From Bacillota bacterium (GTDB taxonomy: Bacteria > Bacillota > UBA4882 > UBA8346), in contig JAEWZY010000050.1 of NCBI GenBank assembly GCA_023394955.1, forward strand, positions 24,656 to 88,655: a stretch of 64,000 nucleotides of DNA. Reading direction: 5' to 3'. The notes beneath the pieces were generated by a model. It was not told where the DNA came from, made no database searches, and worked only from the letters and a program-made list of their open reading frames with translations. Position numbers and translations under genes: made by a program. Of the stretch, positions 43,042 through 51,340 are shown piece by piece (the stretch's first letter is position 1; each line of letters opens with the position of its first letter).

Positions 43042-44160
43042 ATGTCGATCAAAAGAATTAGTGCTTTATTAATAATAATAACGCTGTTAATTGGGGTTGG
43101 ATCTCCGGTAGTTGCTGCTGGTGAAATAGCTACCGCCCGCATCAAAGATATAGCCAGGTTACAAGGGGTCCGTAACAATCAATTGAATGGAATGGGTTTG
43201 GTAGTCGGTTTAAACGGGACGGGCGACTCTTCAAAAGCCAACGCTGAAGTGGTAGCAAATGCTCTGGCTAAATGGGGAGTTAGGGTTAACGCTTCCGAGC
43301 TTAAAGTAAAAAACATTGCTGTTGTTGCAATAACTGCGAATTTTCCACCCTATCTTCATCAGGGTGATACCATTGATGTTCAAGTCTCTTCTGTGGGTGA
43401 CGCTAAAAGTCTCCAGGGCGGCATTCTATTACAAACCCCTTTAGTAGGGGCCGATGGTCAGGTCTACGCCGTAGCCCAAGGCCCAATATATGTCGGTGGA
43501 TATACAGTCTCCAGCAGGAGGACAAGTCAAACAAAGAATATTACTACGGTTGGAACAATTTCCAACGGGGCGATTGTTGAACGTGAGGTCCCAATGCAGC
43601 TGGATTATAACGGCAGGTTGCGTTGGGCTTTAAATAAACCCGATTTTACAACTGCCACCCGGTTAGCCGATACTATTAATGAGAACATCGCTCGAGGCGC
43701 GGCTAGAGCTTTAGATATGGGATTGATTGAGGTTTTAGTACCCAGTGATTATATGTCCAATCCCATTGCCTATATTGCAGAAATTGAGAATCTACCGATT
43801 ACCCCTGATGGAATTGCCAAGGTAGTTGTGAATGAAAGGAATGGGACCATCGTGGTTGGAGACAAAGTTAGGATCGCTTCGGTAGCAGTCACCCATAATA
43901 ATATTACGGTTAGAATTAATTCGGAAACTACAGTATCCCAGCCAAACTCGTTTTCAATGGGACAGACCGTTATGACGACTCAAGACAGCCTCGAAGTCCG
44001 GGAAGAAGAAGGAAACATGGTTTTAATGCCTACCGGGACCGATATCGGGACAATTGTTCGGGCGCTCAACGCTGTCGGAACTACCCCTCAAGATATTATA
44101 GCCATTTTGGTAGCTATTAATCAGTCCGGGGCTTTATACGGAATTTTGGAATTCAATTAG
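43042..44160 (+). CDS. flgI: Flagellar P-ring protein FlgI
   Basis: 372 aa from ATG 43042, chosen because it gives a normal signal peptide (MSIKRISALLIIITLLIGVG...VAAGE); an in-frame ATG at 43021 with GGAAAG 9 nt upstream is the alternative. Core motifs ARIKDIARLQGVRNNQLNGMGLVVGLNGTGD, NAEVVANALAKWGV, SVGDAKSLQGGILLQTPL, RWALNKPDFTTATRLADTIN and the C-terminal VRALNAVGTTPQDIIAILVAI. It forms the periplasmic P ring around the rod. Confidence 0.94.
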   Translation: MSIKRISALLIIITLLIGVGSPVVAAGEIATARIKDIARLQGVRNNQLNGMGLVVGLNGTGDSSKANAEVVANALAKWGVRVNASELKVKNIAVVAITANFPPYLHQGDTIDVQVSSVGDAKSLQGGILLQTPLVGADGQVYAVAQGPIYVGGYTVSSRRTSQTKNITTVGTISNGAIVEREVPMQLDYNGRLRWALNKPDFTTATRLADTINENIARGAARALDMGLIEVLVPSDYMSNPIAYIAEIENLPITPDGIAKVVVNERNGTIVVGDKVRIASVAVTHNNITVRINSETTVSQPNSFSMGQTVMTTQDSLEVREEEGNMVLMPTGTDIGTIVRALNAVGTTPQDIIAILVAINQSGALYGILEFN

Positions 44161-44174
44161 GAGGAACATAAGCG

Positions 44175-44456
44175 ATGATTAGCCAAATATTCAACAATAA
44201 CCGTCCTTTGGGAAATAATAAAAGCACATACACACCAGAGGAACAGGCCCAACTGAAAAAAGCTTGCACTGAGTTTGAAGCGCTTATGGTCCGGCAAATG
44301 CTTGAGACCATGAGTAATTCCACGGATTTTTTCGGTAAAGGCTTCGGAGGAGATTTTTATCAGAGTATGTTTCTGGATGAAATTTCGAAGAAAATAGCTG
44401 AACAAGGTTTGGGTCTTTCCAAGATGCTTTATTCCCAGATAGATAAATCAAAATGA
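44175..44456 (+). CDS. flgJ: FlgJ-type rod-binding protein (rod-cap domain only)
   Basis: 93 aa. EEQAQLKKACTEFEALMVRQMLETMSNS...GFGGDFYQSMFLDEISKKIAEQGLGLSKMLYSQI is the FlgJ N-terminal (Rod-binding) domain. The muramidase domain of enterobacterial FlgJ is missing, as in many bacteria where a separate hydrolase opens the wall. GGAGGAA before the ATG; last gene of the operon. Confidence 0.9.
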   Translation: MISQIFNNNRPLGNNKSTYTPEEQAQLKKACTEFEALMVRQMLETMSNSTDFFGKGFGGDFYQSMFLDEISKKIAEQGLGLSKMLYSQIDKSK

Positions 44457-44464
44457 TTTATTCA

Positions 44465-44540
44465 AGCTTTTCATCCCTAAGCCATAGATGGAAAAGGGCA
44501 AATTAAGAAAGTTATTTGGATTTATGAACCGAGAAAAAGA
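44465..44540. repeat. Dispersed palindromic repeat, partial copy D
   Basis: About 75 bp matching the inverted orientation of copy B: GCTTTT-CATCCCTAAGCCAT, AGATGGAAAAGGGC, AATTA, TATTTGGATTTATGA, CCGAGAAAAA. The outer part with ATATGTCG is absent. It lies in the 278-bp gap after flgJ, which otherwise holds no gene. Confidence 0.55.
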
Positions 44541-44734
44541 TCTCCCTTAGGTGTGTATGGGTGTTTATAGATAAGTTGAACAAATTCGATTATCTGAATA
44601 AATAAGATAAAGCCATAAAAACTAAATTAAGGGTGAGCAATCATTTTTATGGAAACAGAAGGGAACTCATGATTGATGGCGAATATGTATATCAGATAAC
44701 GGAGGATGACTACTAAAAAGGAGGCAAGAGTTAT

Positions 44735-45547
44735 TTGAAGCAGTTAATCAAAAAGGCTTCTAAATCGGCTGCCGCAGGGAAACCCGGTAAAGGCTCTTTC
44801 AAAGAAAAAATGGGCCGGTTGTGGTCGCGAACTTATAATTTGTTGTTTCATGAGGATATCTATTATCAAATCGGGGGGTATCTTATTTTTGGTCTATTGC
44901 TTTTCTTAGTGACTTGGGCTTGCTTTTCATTTTTAATTAAAAAGCCTAATTTGCTAACGGATTCGTTTGTAGTTCAGAAGTTTTTTAAGACTCAAATTGT
45001 GGAAACCATCGGCCCTTGGGGATCTAAGACTTTTGGTGAAACATGGAATGTATTTGGGAAATCGTTTAAAGTATCCGATGTCTTTGCTGTTTGGGGCAAT
45101 GTCCTGCTTCTTACCTTTAAATTTTTTCTGAATCATTTAGTCTTTGTGCTAGTGTTTATCTTCGGTTTGAATTTATTCAAGATCAGCCGCTGGAATCTTG
45201 GAACAATTTACTTTATATTTTATACGATCCTTTGGGGCATTGTAGTAGGCACTAATTCCCAAACCTATCCGATAGGCGCCAATCTGGTTTTCGGCCCCTT
45301 AGTTCTATTCGCCCGTTTCGGACTCTGGAATTGGTTTTCGTACTTGTTGTTAGTGGTTTCCAGCGCTCACTTCAGTTGGTATAATGCTCCAAAATGGACC
45401 GAATGGGTTTGGGAGAAACAACGGAAATTCTGGCCTATTAAATTTACTTCCGATCAAATGGAGCTGTTTATTTACGGATTCTTATTCTTGTTAGCCTCAA
45501 GCTTTGCAGAGGCCAGGGTATTCGTTCATTATAATTTACCAATATAA
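44735..45547 (+). CDS. Multi-pass membrane protein, possibly SpoIIM-like (DUF95)
   Basis: 270 aa with a basic cytoplasmic N-terminus and about six hydrophobic segments. The arrangement (a long loop after segment 1, FKFFLNHLVFVLVFIFGLNLFKI, then GPLVLFARFGLWNWFSYLLLVVSSAHF and a final FLFLLASSFAEARV) resembles the SpoIIM/DUF95 plan, but the signature is weak. TTG start with AAGGAGG 10 nt upstream. Monocistronic with a terminator. Function not assigned. Confidence 0.6.
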   Translation: MKQLIKKASKSAAAGKPGKGSFKEKMGRLWSRTYNLLFHEDIYYQIGGYLIFGLLLFLVTWACFSFLIKKPNLLTDSFVVQKFFKTQIVETIGPWGSKTFGETWNVFGKSFKVSDVFAVWGNVLLLTFKFFLNHLVFVLVFIFGLNLFKISRWNLGTIYFIFYTILWGIVVGTNSQTYPIGANLVFGPLVLFARFGLWNWFSYLLLVVSSAHFSWYNAPKWTEWVWEKQRKFWPIKFTSDQMELFIYGFLFLLASSFAEARVFVHYNLPI

Positions 45548-45570
45548 GAATAATTAATTATAATAAAGGC

Positions 45571-45598
45571 AAGGGGCTGTGATTCGGCCCCTTTCTTT
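45571..45598 (+). terminator. Terminator after the membrane protein gene
   Basis: AAGGGGC pairs with GCCCCTT around a 9-nt loop, followed by TCTTTG. Confidence 0.8.
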
Positions 45599-45777
45599 GA
45601 TCTAATTTAGCCTGATTGTATTGATTTATTGAAATACTAGAATTTTTACGGGTAAAGTTCGATAGGGTTTCTTACCAGTAGTTAATTTATCGGATAGGTC
45701 TTGAGTGGAGAAATTAGTTGAAATTTGGTAAAATTAAAAGCAAGATAAGAATGATACCATAAAGGGGGGTAACTGAA

Positions 45778-46380
45778 ATAACTCCGGAACACTATTATTC
45801 AAATAAGCCGACTTCAGCTCATGATTATCAGGAATTTGAAGTGCAGATTAGCAATATTAATCTGAAACTGATTACTGATGCTGGGATTTTTTCTAAAAAC
45901 CGGTTGGATCCGGGCACTAAATTATTGATTGAGTCTTTGCCGCTTAATCCGGACTTAAAAAAGGTTTTTGACTTGGGTTGCGGTTATGGACCCATCGGGT
46001 TAACCATCGCTAAATTGCTTCCTGAGTCAACCATCTACATGAGCGATATTAATGAACGGGCTGTTGAATTAGGAATCAAAAACGCCCAATTGAACGGGAT
46101 TACCAATGTAGTTATTAAGCCGGGTAGCGGGTTTGAAGCGTTTGCCGGCCAAAAATTCGATCTAATCGTTACCAATCCGCCGATTCGCGCCGGGAAGCAA
46201 GTTGTCCACGTGTTAGTGGATCAAGCTTTTGAAGCCCTTAATCCCGGAGGTTGGTTTACCTTGGTTATTAAAACTAAACATGGCGCTAAAAGCATGGAGG
46301 CAAAGTTAAACTCGGTATTTAACAATGTCAGTGAGCTTGAGAAAGGCGGCGGCTACCGGGTTTTCGGGAGCAGGAAATAA
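45778..46380 (+). CDS. RsmC-like class I methyltransferase, apparent ATA start
   Basis: 200 aa if translation begins at ATA 45778. Codons 5-17 (HYYSNKPTSAHDY) match the N-terminus of small RsmC-like methyltransferases (HYF-S-x-P-x-S-x-H), so the coding region clearly extends upstream of the first GTG at 45841. No ATG, GTG or TTG occurs in frame after the stop at 45760-45762. GGGGGGT lies 7 nt before the ATA. Then DAGIFSKNRLDPGTKLLIESL, SAM motif VFDLGCGYGPIGL, DINERAVELGIKNA and catalytic-loop VTNPPIRAGK. A guanine-N2 rRNA methyltransferase role is likely. A sequence error is the alternative to an AUA start. Confidence 0.8.
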   Translation: MTPEHYYSNKPTSAHDYQEFEVQISNINLKLITDAGIFSKNRLDPGTKLLIESLPLNPDLKKVFDLGCGYGPIGLTIAKLLPESTIYMSDINERAVELGIKNAQLNGITNVVIKPGSGFEAFAGQKFDLIVTNPPIRAGKQVVHVLVDQAFEALNPGGWFTLVIKTKHGAKSMEAKLNSVFNNVSELEKGGGYRVFGSRK

Positions 46381-46505
46381 ATGTAGGAATTATCATTCCT
46401 CAGCATTGATAAAAAGAGTCGCCGAATATGTTTAAAAAGCGATTTCAAGATCAAACTATATAGGATGAAAAGCAGAAATCAAGAAATTGCTGAGGAGTGA
46501 AGTAG

Positions 46506-48002
46506 ATGAGTGAAAATACCTTAAAGATACTATATTTGGCTTCCGAAGTTGTTCCGTTTGCTAAGACCGGCGGTTTGGCTGATGTGGCCGGAGCTCTCCC
46601 CAAAGCTTTAAAAGAAATGGGGCATGATATTCGGGTGGCTATGCCCGGATATGGTTTTATTGATCGGGAAAAATTCGGAATCAAGGAATTCATGTCGGAA
46701 TTGACTGTTCCAATGAACGGCCAGACAGAGACGGCTTCGATCCTAGAAACCAGCATCGGGCCGGTTCCGGTATATATGGTGCATAACACCAAATATTACG
46801 ACCGGGAAGGCATCTATATGTACCATGACGATGCCGATCGGTTTGTCTTTTTTTGCCGGGCCATGATGGAGATGGTGAAGATGATTGATTGGGCGCCTGA
46901 TATTCTTCATTGTAACGATTGGCATACCGCAATCATCCCCAACTGGATGAATACAATCTATAAAGATGACCCGTTTTTCAAACAGACGGCTTCAGTATAC
47001 TCAATTCACAATTTAGCTTATCAAGGTATTTTTGGCCAGCGGGTGGTAGAGATCGCCGGAATTGACAAATACCAATTCATGGTCCCTCCGGGAGTGTCGC
47101 CGGATAATCAAATTAATATGATGGGGCGGGGGATTTTCTTTGCCGATCTGGTAAATACCGTTAGCGAGACTTATGCGGAAGAGATTTTAACCCCCGAGTA
47201 CGGCCAGGGTTTTGATTGGTTGCTTCGGGAACGCCGCGACCGGCTTTACGGCATTTTAAACGGAATCGATTATGAGGTTCAAAACCCGGCAACGGATCCT
47301 CACATTTATCAACAATATGATTTACATAATTTAGAATCAAAAACCGAAAATAAAACTGGGCTCCAAAAAGAAGCGGGATTGGGAGTGGCAAAACACACCC
47401 CTTTGATAGGGATGATCTCCAGACTCTCGGACCAAAAGGGTTTTGACTTAATTGGCCAGGTTATTGAAGCGATGATGGAGAATTTAGACTTTCAATTCAT
47501 ATTACTTGGGACTGGAGCGGAACATTACCACAATCTATTTAGCAGCATAAAGACAAGATTTCCGGATCGGTCAGCGGTTTACCTCACCTTTAATGCTCCT
47601 TTAGCCCAAAAGATTTACGCCGGGTCCGACATGTTCTTAATGCCGTCCCGTTTTGAACCTTGTGGCCTAGGCCAATTAATCGCTATGCGGTATGGGAGTG
47701 TTCCGATCGTTCGGGAAACCGGAGGGCTTAAGGATACGGTTTGTGATTATAACCCGGAAACTGATAACGGAAACGGGTTTACTTTTAAAAAATATGACGC
47801 CATGGCGATGTATACCGCAATTGTCAGAGCGATCGAAGCTTATCATTACCCAGAACGATGGAGAACTTTGGTTCATAGGGGTATGGCCGCGGATTTTTCG
47901 TGGCATAATTCAGCCCAGAAATATGTGGAACTTTATCGGCGGGCTTTAAATGTTCGGGTCAATCATCACATACCAAATGAATATATGAATGTACCAAGCT
48001 AA
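46506..48002 (+). CDS. glgA: Glycogen synthase (ADP-glucose type)
   Basis: 498 aa, GT5 family. N-terminal ILYLASEVVPFAKTGGLADVAGALPKAL with the ADP-glucose-binding KTGGL, HCNDWHTAIIPNW, VYSIHNLAYQG; C-terminal domain with ISRLSDQKGFDLI, FLMPSRFEPCGLGQLIAMRYGSVPIVRETGGLKDTV. It elongates alpha-1,4-glucan. The other glg genes are not in the window. GGAG before the ATG; the next gene starts 31 bp later. Confidence 0.94.
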   Translation: MSENTLKILYLASEVVPFAKTGGLADVAGALPKALKEMGHDIRVAMPGYGFIDREKFGIKEFMSELTVPMNGQTETASILETSIGPVPVYMVHNTKYYDREGIYMYHDDADRFVFFCRAMMEMVKMIDWAPDILHCNDWHTAIIPNWMNTIYKDDPFFKQTASVYSIHNLAYQGIFGQRVVEIAGIDKYQFMVPPGVSPDNQINMMGRGIFFADLVNTVSETYAEEILTPEYGQGFDWLLRERRDRLYGILNGIDYEVQNPATDPHIYQQYDLHNLESKTENKTGLQKEAGLGVAKHTPLIGMISRLSDQKGFDLIGQVIEAMMENLDFQFILLGTGAEHYHNLFSSIKTRFPDRSAVYLTFNAPLAQKIYAGSDMFLMPSRFEPCGLGQLIAMRYGSVPIVRETGGLKDTVCDYNPETDNGNGFTFKKYDAMAMYTAIVRAIEAYHYPERWRTLVHRGMAADFSWHNSAQKYVELYRRALNVRVNHHIPNEYMNVPS

Positions 48003-48033
48003 GTATTATCGATCAAGTTAGGGGGGTTGACCG

Positions 48034-49128
48034 ATGCTGACAGCTACTAAAACGATTAGTGACTTAGAAGATATTAAAAATAGCCTTTCCGAAGGGGACC
48101 TAAATTTATTTGACCGCTATTTCAGGGTTGACACCACGGTTGGAAAATTAATCGCTCCCGAAGCTATGTATGGTTGGATCAATAAGAACTTCGGTTCTTT
48201 AGAAAAGGTAGAAGCCCAAAAGATTGTAAAGGTAACCAATTTACAAACAATGGAGGGGGCGCTTTTTAATGAAATTAGGGCCAGCCGTCCAATGGAGTGC
48301 AAGGTCAATGATGAGGTGCGGCAGATCATTGAAAACAGTGTCAATGATCCTTTCTGCAAGGCTGAAACCAGTACTCCCGCCGATAATTTCGGCCGGGTCC
48401 AAGGGAGTTCCGCAATCAGCGCTAGTAATATCGCTAAGTATGATGGTTATCATGGCTTAGTGATCTTCAGCGAACATAATCCGTTAAAAGTTTCCAAAGC
48501 AGCAGTGGCCGATTATTTTGAAACTGGTTTGGAATGGGCTAGGCGAGCCCACCAAGAAGATCCTGATAGTAAGTATTACTTCTTCATGTGGAACTGTCTT
48601 TGGAAGAGTGGAGCGTCGATTATTCACGGGCATACCCAGATGACTGTGACTAAGGGGATGCATTATCCCAAGGTCGAAGCTTTACGAAGGATAGCTTTGA
48701 ATTATAACCAGGAATTTGGGAGCTGTTATTTTAGAGATCTATACCAGGTTCATAAAAGTCTCGGATTGGGCTGGGAATGGGACGATGGAGTGAAGGGAAT
48801 GGCCTATTTAACTCCGATTAAAGAAAAAGAGATTATTCTTTTTACCGATAAACCCGGTACCCATCTTTACCACGGAGTTCATGCCGTATTGGAAAAATAT
48901 ATGGAGCTATGCGCTATCAGCTATAATCTCGCTTTGTATCTCCCGCCGCTGGCCGATACCGGAGAAGATTGGAGTAAATTTCCGGCTATAGTCCGGATCG
49001 TCGATCGGGGCGATCCGAACAATAAGACAGCAGATTTCGGGGCCATGGAACTTTATGCCGCTAGCGTGATCTCCAGTGATCCGTTCCGGGTGGCGGAAGC
49101 GATTGCCGGGGATGCCCTAAGGCAGTAA
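48034..49128 (+). CDS. HIT-superfamily GalT-like nucleotidyltransferase/phosphorylase
   Basis: 364 aa. The key motif SIIHGHTQMTV (H-x-H-x-Q) is that of the GalT/Apa branch of the HIT superfamily, with the middle His as the expected nucleophile. HNPLKVSKAAVADYFETGLEWA and a long C-terminal half are consistent with a GalT-type two-domain protein. It follows glgA closely, so an activity on sugar nucleotides such as ADP-glucose is plausible but unproven. GGGGGG before the ATG. Confidence 0.75.
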   Translation: MLTATKTISDLEDIKNSLSEGDLNLFDRYFRVDTTVGKLIAPEAMYGWINKNFGSLEKVEAQKIVKVTNLQTMEGALFNEIRASRPMECKVNDEVRQIIENSVNDPFCKAETSTPADNFGRVQGSSAISASNIAKYDGYHGLVIFSEHNPLKVSKAAVADYFETGLEWARRAHQEDPDSKYYFFMWNCLWKSGASIIHGHTQMTVTKGMHYPKVEALRRIALNYNQEFGSCYFRDLYQVHKSLGLGWEWDDGVKGMAYLTPIKEKEIILFTDKPGTHLYHGVHAVLEKYMELCAISYNLALYLPPLADTGEDWSKFPAIVRIVDRGDPNNKTADFGAMELYAASVISSDPFRVAEAIAGDALRQ

Positions 49129-49174
49129 TCAGAAATCAGGAAATAGAATCGTTAAAAACCAAAGGAAAGATAAA

Positions 49175-49210
49175 TACCCCTTAGATTTTCAATTAGAAAA
49201 TTAAGGGGTA
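49175..49210. terminator. Hairpin between convergent genes
   Basis: TACCCCTTAGATTTTC pairs with GAAAATTAAGGGGTA (one small bulge or mismatch) around AATTA. It lies between the GalT-like gene and the minus-strand SDR gene and can serve both; neither side has a clean T-run. Confidence 0.65.
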
Positions 49211-49238
49211 AGTTTTAAAAAGGCATATTTTTAATAAG

Positions 49239-50003
49239 TTAGAGGGTGGCCAGCCAGCCGCCGTCGACATAGACGGTATGGCCGTTGATATAATCGGAGG
49301 CTTTTGAGGCTAGGAAAATAGCGGCGCCGAGTAGATCGGAAGGCTCTCCCCAGCGGCCAGAGGGCACTTTTTGCTTCACCCAAGCGTCGAACTGAGGGTC
49401 GGCGACAAGGGATTTGGTTAGCTCAGTTTGAAAATAACCAGGGCCGATGGCGTTGGTTTGAATGTTAAACTTACCCCATTCGGCGGCCATGGCTTTGGTC
49501 AACATTTTTAAGCCTCCTTTGGCGGCGGCATAATTTCCCGTTGAAGTTCTGGCCCCTTCAGCCATTAACGAGGTAATATTGACGATCTTCCCTCGACGGC
49601 GGGCGATCATCCCTTGGGCTACATATTTGGAGACAATAAAGGCGGCGTTTAGGTTAATATCGATTACTTTACGCCAATCGGTTTCGGACATCTCTTCTAA
49701 GGGAGAGCGGCGTTGAATACCGGCATTATTGATCAGGACATCAATCGGGCCGTTTTCCTCCTCGATGGCGGCAATTTTTAAGATAACCTGTTGGCTGTTA
49801 CTGGTATCAAAGGCGTATCCCGCAGCTTGGCCGCCTTTGGCTTTGATCGCTTGGACAAATTGGTCAACCGTCGTTTGGTTGGTCCCGTTAACAATCACTT
49901 TGGCGCCATGCTCGGCAAAACCAGCGGCGAAACTAGCCCCTAATCCGCGGCTGGATCCGGTGATCAGGACAACCTTGCCTTTAACGCTGAATAGATCGGA
50001 CAT
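49239..50003 (-). CDS. SDR oxidoreductase, gluconate 5-dehydrogenase/KduD-like
   Basis: 254 aa. Cofactor motif VLITGSSRGLGASFAAGFAEHG, LINNAGIQRRSPLEEMSETDWRKVIDINL, catalytic Ser in NITSLMAEGARTSTGNYAAAKGG with Tyr-x-x-x-Lys, and C-terminal NGHTVYVDGGW. The NNAGIQRR segment is characteristic of gluconate 5-dehydrogenase and 2-deoxygluconate dehydrogenase (KduD). It would interconvert a keto-sugar acid and its alcohol with NAD(P)H, fitting the sugar-acid theme of the window. AAGGAG before the ATG. Confidence 0.88.
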   Translation of the reverse strand: MSDLFSVKGKVVLITGSSRGLGASFAAGFAEHGAKVIVNGTNQTTVDQFVQAIKAKGGQAAGYAFDTSNSQQVILKIAAIEEENGPIDVLINNAGIQRRSPLEEMSETDWRKVIDINLNAAFIVSKYVAQGMIARRRGKIVNITSLMAEGARTSTGNYAAAKGGLKMLTKAMAAEWGKFNIQTNAIGPGYFQTELTKSLVADPQFDAWVKQKVPSGRWGEPSDLLGAAIFLASKASDYINGHTVYVDGGWLATL

Positions 50004-50141
50004 GTAAGAAACTCCTTTCCTAGTTGAGTTTGTAGTTTATGTAGTTATTAATGAAAAATTGATAATCAGAAAAAATTTTATGTAATAAGTTTAAGAAATC
50101 ATATTGGAGGATGAGATGAAACTATTTAGCAACGCCATAAT

Positions 50142-50639
50142 TTAATCTAATAGTTTTTGAAAATGAACCACATCAAGGAGTCTTCCGAATTTTTTGCCGA
50201 CTTCCTTATAATGGGCACATTTAGTATAGCCGTTTTTTTCGAATAATTTGATGCTGGCCGTATTTTCACCGCAGATTCCTCCGATCAAGGAATGGAAACC
50301 TTTTTGGCGGGCCAGCTTTTCTAAAAACCTTAGCGCCTCACTACCGATACCCTTTCCGGTGAATCCCGGTTTTAAGTAAAGAGTGGCTCCTGCTGTAATA
50401 CTGTATGCTTCACGTTCTCTATAACGGGCCAAGATGCAGTATCCACATAGTTGATCATGATCAAAAATTACAAAGGTTTTGAACCGGGGATCGTTGTAAA
50501 AGACTAACTGGCGCATTTCCCCCAAAGTTAGCGGTTGGATATGAAAAGTAGCGGTGCTGTTTTGAATATAATAGTTATATATCTCCCGAACTTTGGGTAA
50601 ATAGTTTTCAGTGATCTCAACGAACTTCACTTCAGTCAT
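50142..50639 (-). CDS. GNAT acetyltransferase, phosphinothricin/methionine sulfone type
   Basis: 165 aa. IYNYYIQNSTATFH at the N-terminus and the acetyl-CoA loop LYLKPGFTGKGIGSEALRFLEKLARQKG, then IGGICGENTASIKLFEKNGY. This is the YncA/PAT group, which acetylates methionine derivatives and phosphinothricin-like compounds. Substrate here unknown. GGAGGG before the ATG. Confidence 0.85.
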   Translation of the reverse strand: MTEVKFVEITENYLPKVREIYNYYIQNSTATFHIQPLTLGEMRQLVFYNDPRFKTFVIFDHDQLCGYCILARYREREAYSITAGATLYLKPGFTGKGIGSEALRFLEKLARQKGFHSLIGGICGENTASIKLFEKNGYTKCAHYKEVGKKFGRLLDVVHFQKLLD

Positions 50640-50748
50640 AGGGTACCCTCCGGTTAACGGAAATTGGCAAATTGTAATTTCTAAAATTATACCATATAGA
50701 TTGGATTGGAAGGTTTATAAGTTGTAAAATTTAGATGAAAGCCTTTAC

Positions 50749-50777
50749 TTGAAAAAATTTAAAGGCTATGGTATTAT
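50749..50777 (+). promoter_or_regulatory. Promoter of tRNA-Thr
   Basis: TTGAAA (50749-50754), 17-bp spacer, TATTAT (50772-50777). It lies 21 nt before the tRNA 5' end. A TATAAT begins 3 nt later. Confidence 0.6.
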
Positions 50778-50798
50778 AATTATTGCTTTATTAATAAT

Positions 50799-50874
50799 GC
50801 CGACATAGCTCAGCTGGTAGAGCAGCGCACTTGTAATGCGCAGGTCATCGGTTCAATTCCGATTGTCGGCTCCA
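50799..50874 (+). tRNA. tRNA-Thr (anticodon UGU), CCA encoded
   Basis: 76 nt. Acceptor GCCGACA/TGTCGGC, D-arm GCTC-AGCTGGTAGA-GAGC type, anticodon stem GCGCA/TGCGC with loop CTTGTAA (anticodon TGT), T-arm with GGTTCAATTCC. The discriminator is T and CCA is encoded at 50872-50874. A terminator follows 12 nt later, so the tRNA is transcribed alone. Confidence 0.96.
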
Positions 50875-50886
50875 AAGAAAAAATGC

Positions 50887-50912
50887 AAACCTCCTCTTAA
50901 GGGAGGTTTTTT
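50887..50912 (+). terminator. Terminator after tRNA-Thr
   Basis: AAACCTCC pairs with GGAGGTTT around TCTTAAG, followed by TTTTTT. Confidence 0.88.
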
Positions 50913-51021
50913 ATGATTAAGATATAAAATCCGTATAACGCTTGGAAGGTTCTACGAAAGTTTTGCGCATCGGTTTGATTATGTTTAAAATTCTTTAGGA
51001 CTGGAATGCGAACATAAACAC

Positions 51022-51050
51022 TTGTTCGAATAAAGTGTTTATGTTATAAT
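51022..51050 (+). promoter_or_regulatory. Promoter embedded in a perfect inverted repeat
   Basis: TTGTTC (51022-51027), 17-bp spacer, perfect TATAAT (51045-51050). A 13-bp inverted repeat AACATAAACACTT (51011-51023)/AAGTGTTTATGTT (51033-51045) spans the -35 and spacer. It drives the small gene at 51093. Confidence 0.7.
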
Positions 51051-51055
51051 CAACA

Positions 51056-51069
51056 GGAACACATGTTCG
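51056..51069. promoter_or_regulatory. LexA (SOS) box
   Basis: GGAACACATGTTCG matches the Gram-positive LexA/DinR consensus CGAAC-N4-GTTCG at 13 of 14 positions counted on fixed bases. It lies 5 bp after the -10, over the expected transcription start, the right place for repression. Confidence 0.65.
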
Positions 51070-51092
51070 ACGCCTAAAGGAGGCTCTTAAAA

Positions 51093-51296
51093 ATGTACAT
51101 AATCGGCTTAAACAGCCAACAACATTTCTACTTCATCAGCACCGAAGACCAGCGGTCGGTACTGGAAACCAGGGGGATTTTGGTTTTAAATGAATCCTAC
51201 GAAAGATTAACAGCAGCCGCAGCCGCTGTTAAAGAGTTGAACCAAAAAGATGCTTGTTTATGGTCTAAACGAATGTTGAAAACATGCCGGGCATGA
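51093..51296 (+). CDS. Small protein of unknown function, probably SOS-controlled
   Basis: 67 aa, MYIIGLNSQQHFYFISTEDQ at the N-terminus, a short beta-rich first half, then a helical segment (YERLTAAAAAVKELNQKD) and a basic C-terminus. No membrane segment and no LysM, so it is not a YneA-type division inhibitor. The ribosome site AAAGGAGG is strong, and the promoter, LexA box and terminator all fit this frame, which supports a real gene. No family recognised. Confidence 0.65.
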   Translation: MYIIGLNSQQHFYFISTEDQRSVLETRGILVLNESYERLTAAAAAVKELNQKDACLWSKRMLKTCRA

Positions 51297-51310
51297 CCTT
51301 TAATAACAAG

Positions 51311-51335
51311 AAAAACCGGGAAACCGGTTTTTTTA
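51311..51335. terminator. Bidirectional terminator
   Basis: AAAAACCGG pairs with CCGGTTTTT around GAAA, with T-runs on both strands. It ends the small gene (plus) and leuB (minus). Confidence 0.9.
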
Positions 51336-51340
51336 AATTT

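Noticed and set aside
44706..44738. 10-codon leader ORF overlapping the TTG of the membrane protein gene
   Set aside because: GGAGG abuts its ATG with no spacer, so initiation there is unlikely.
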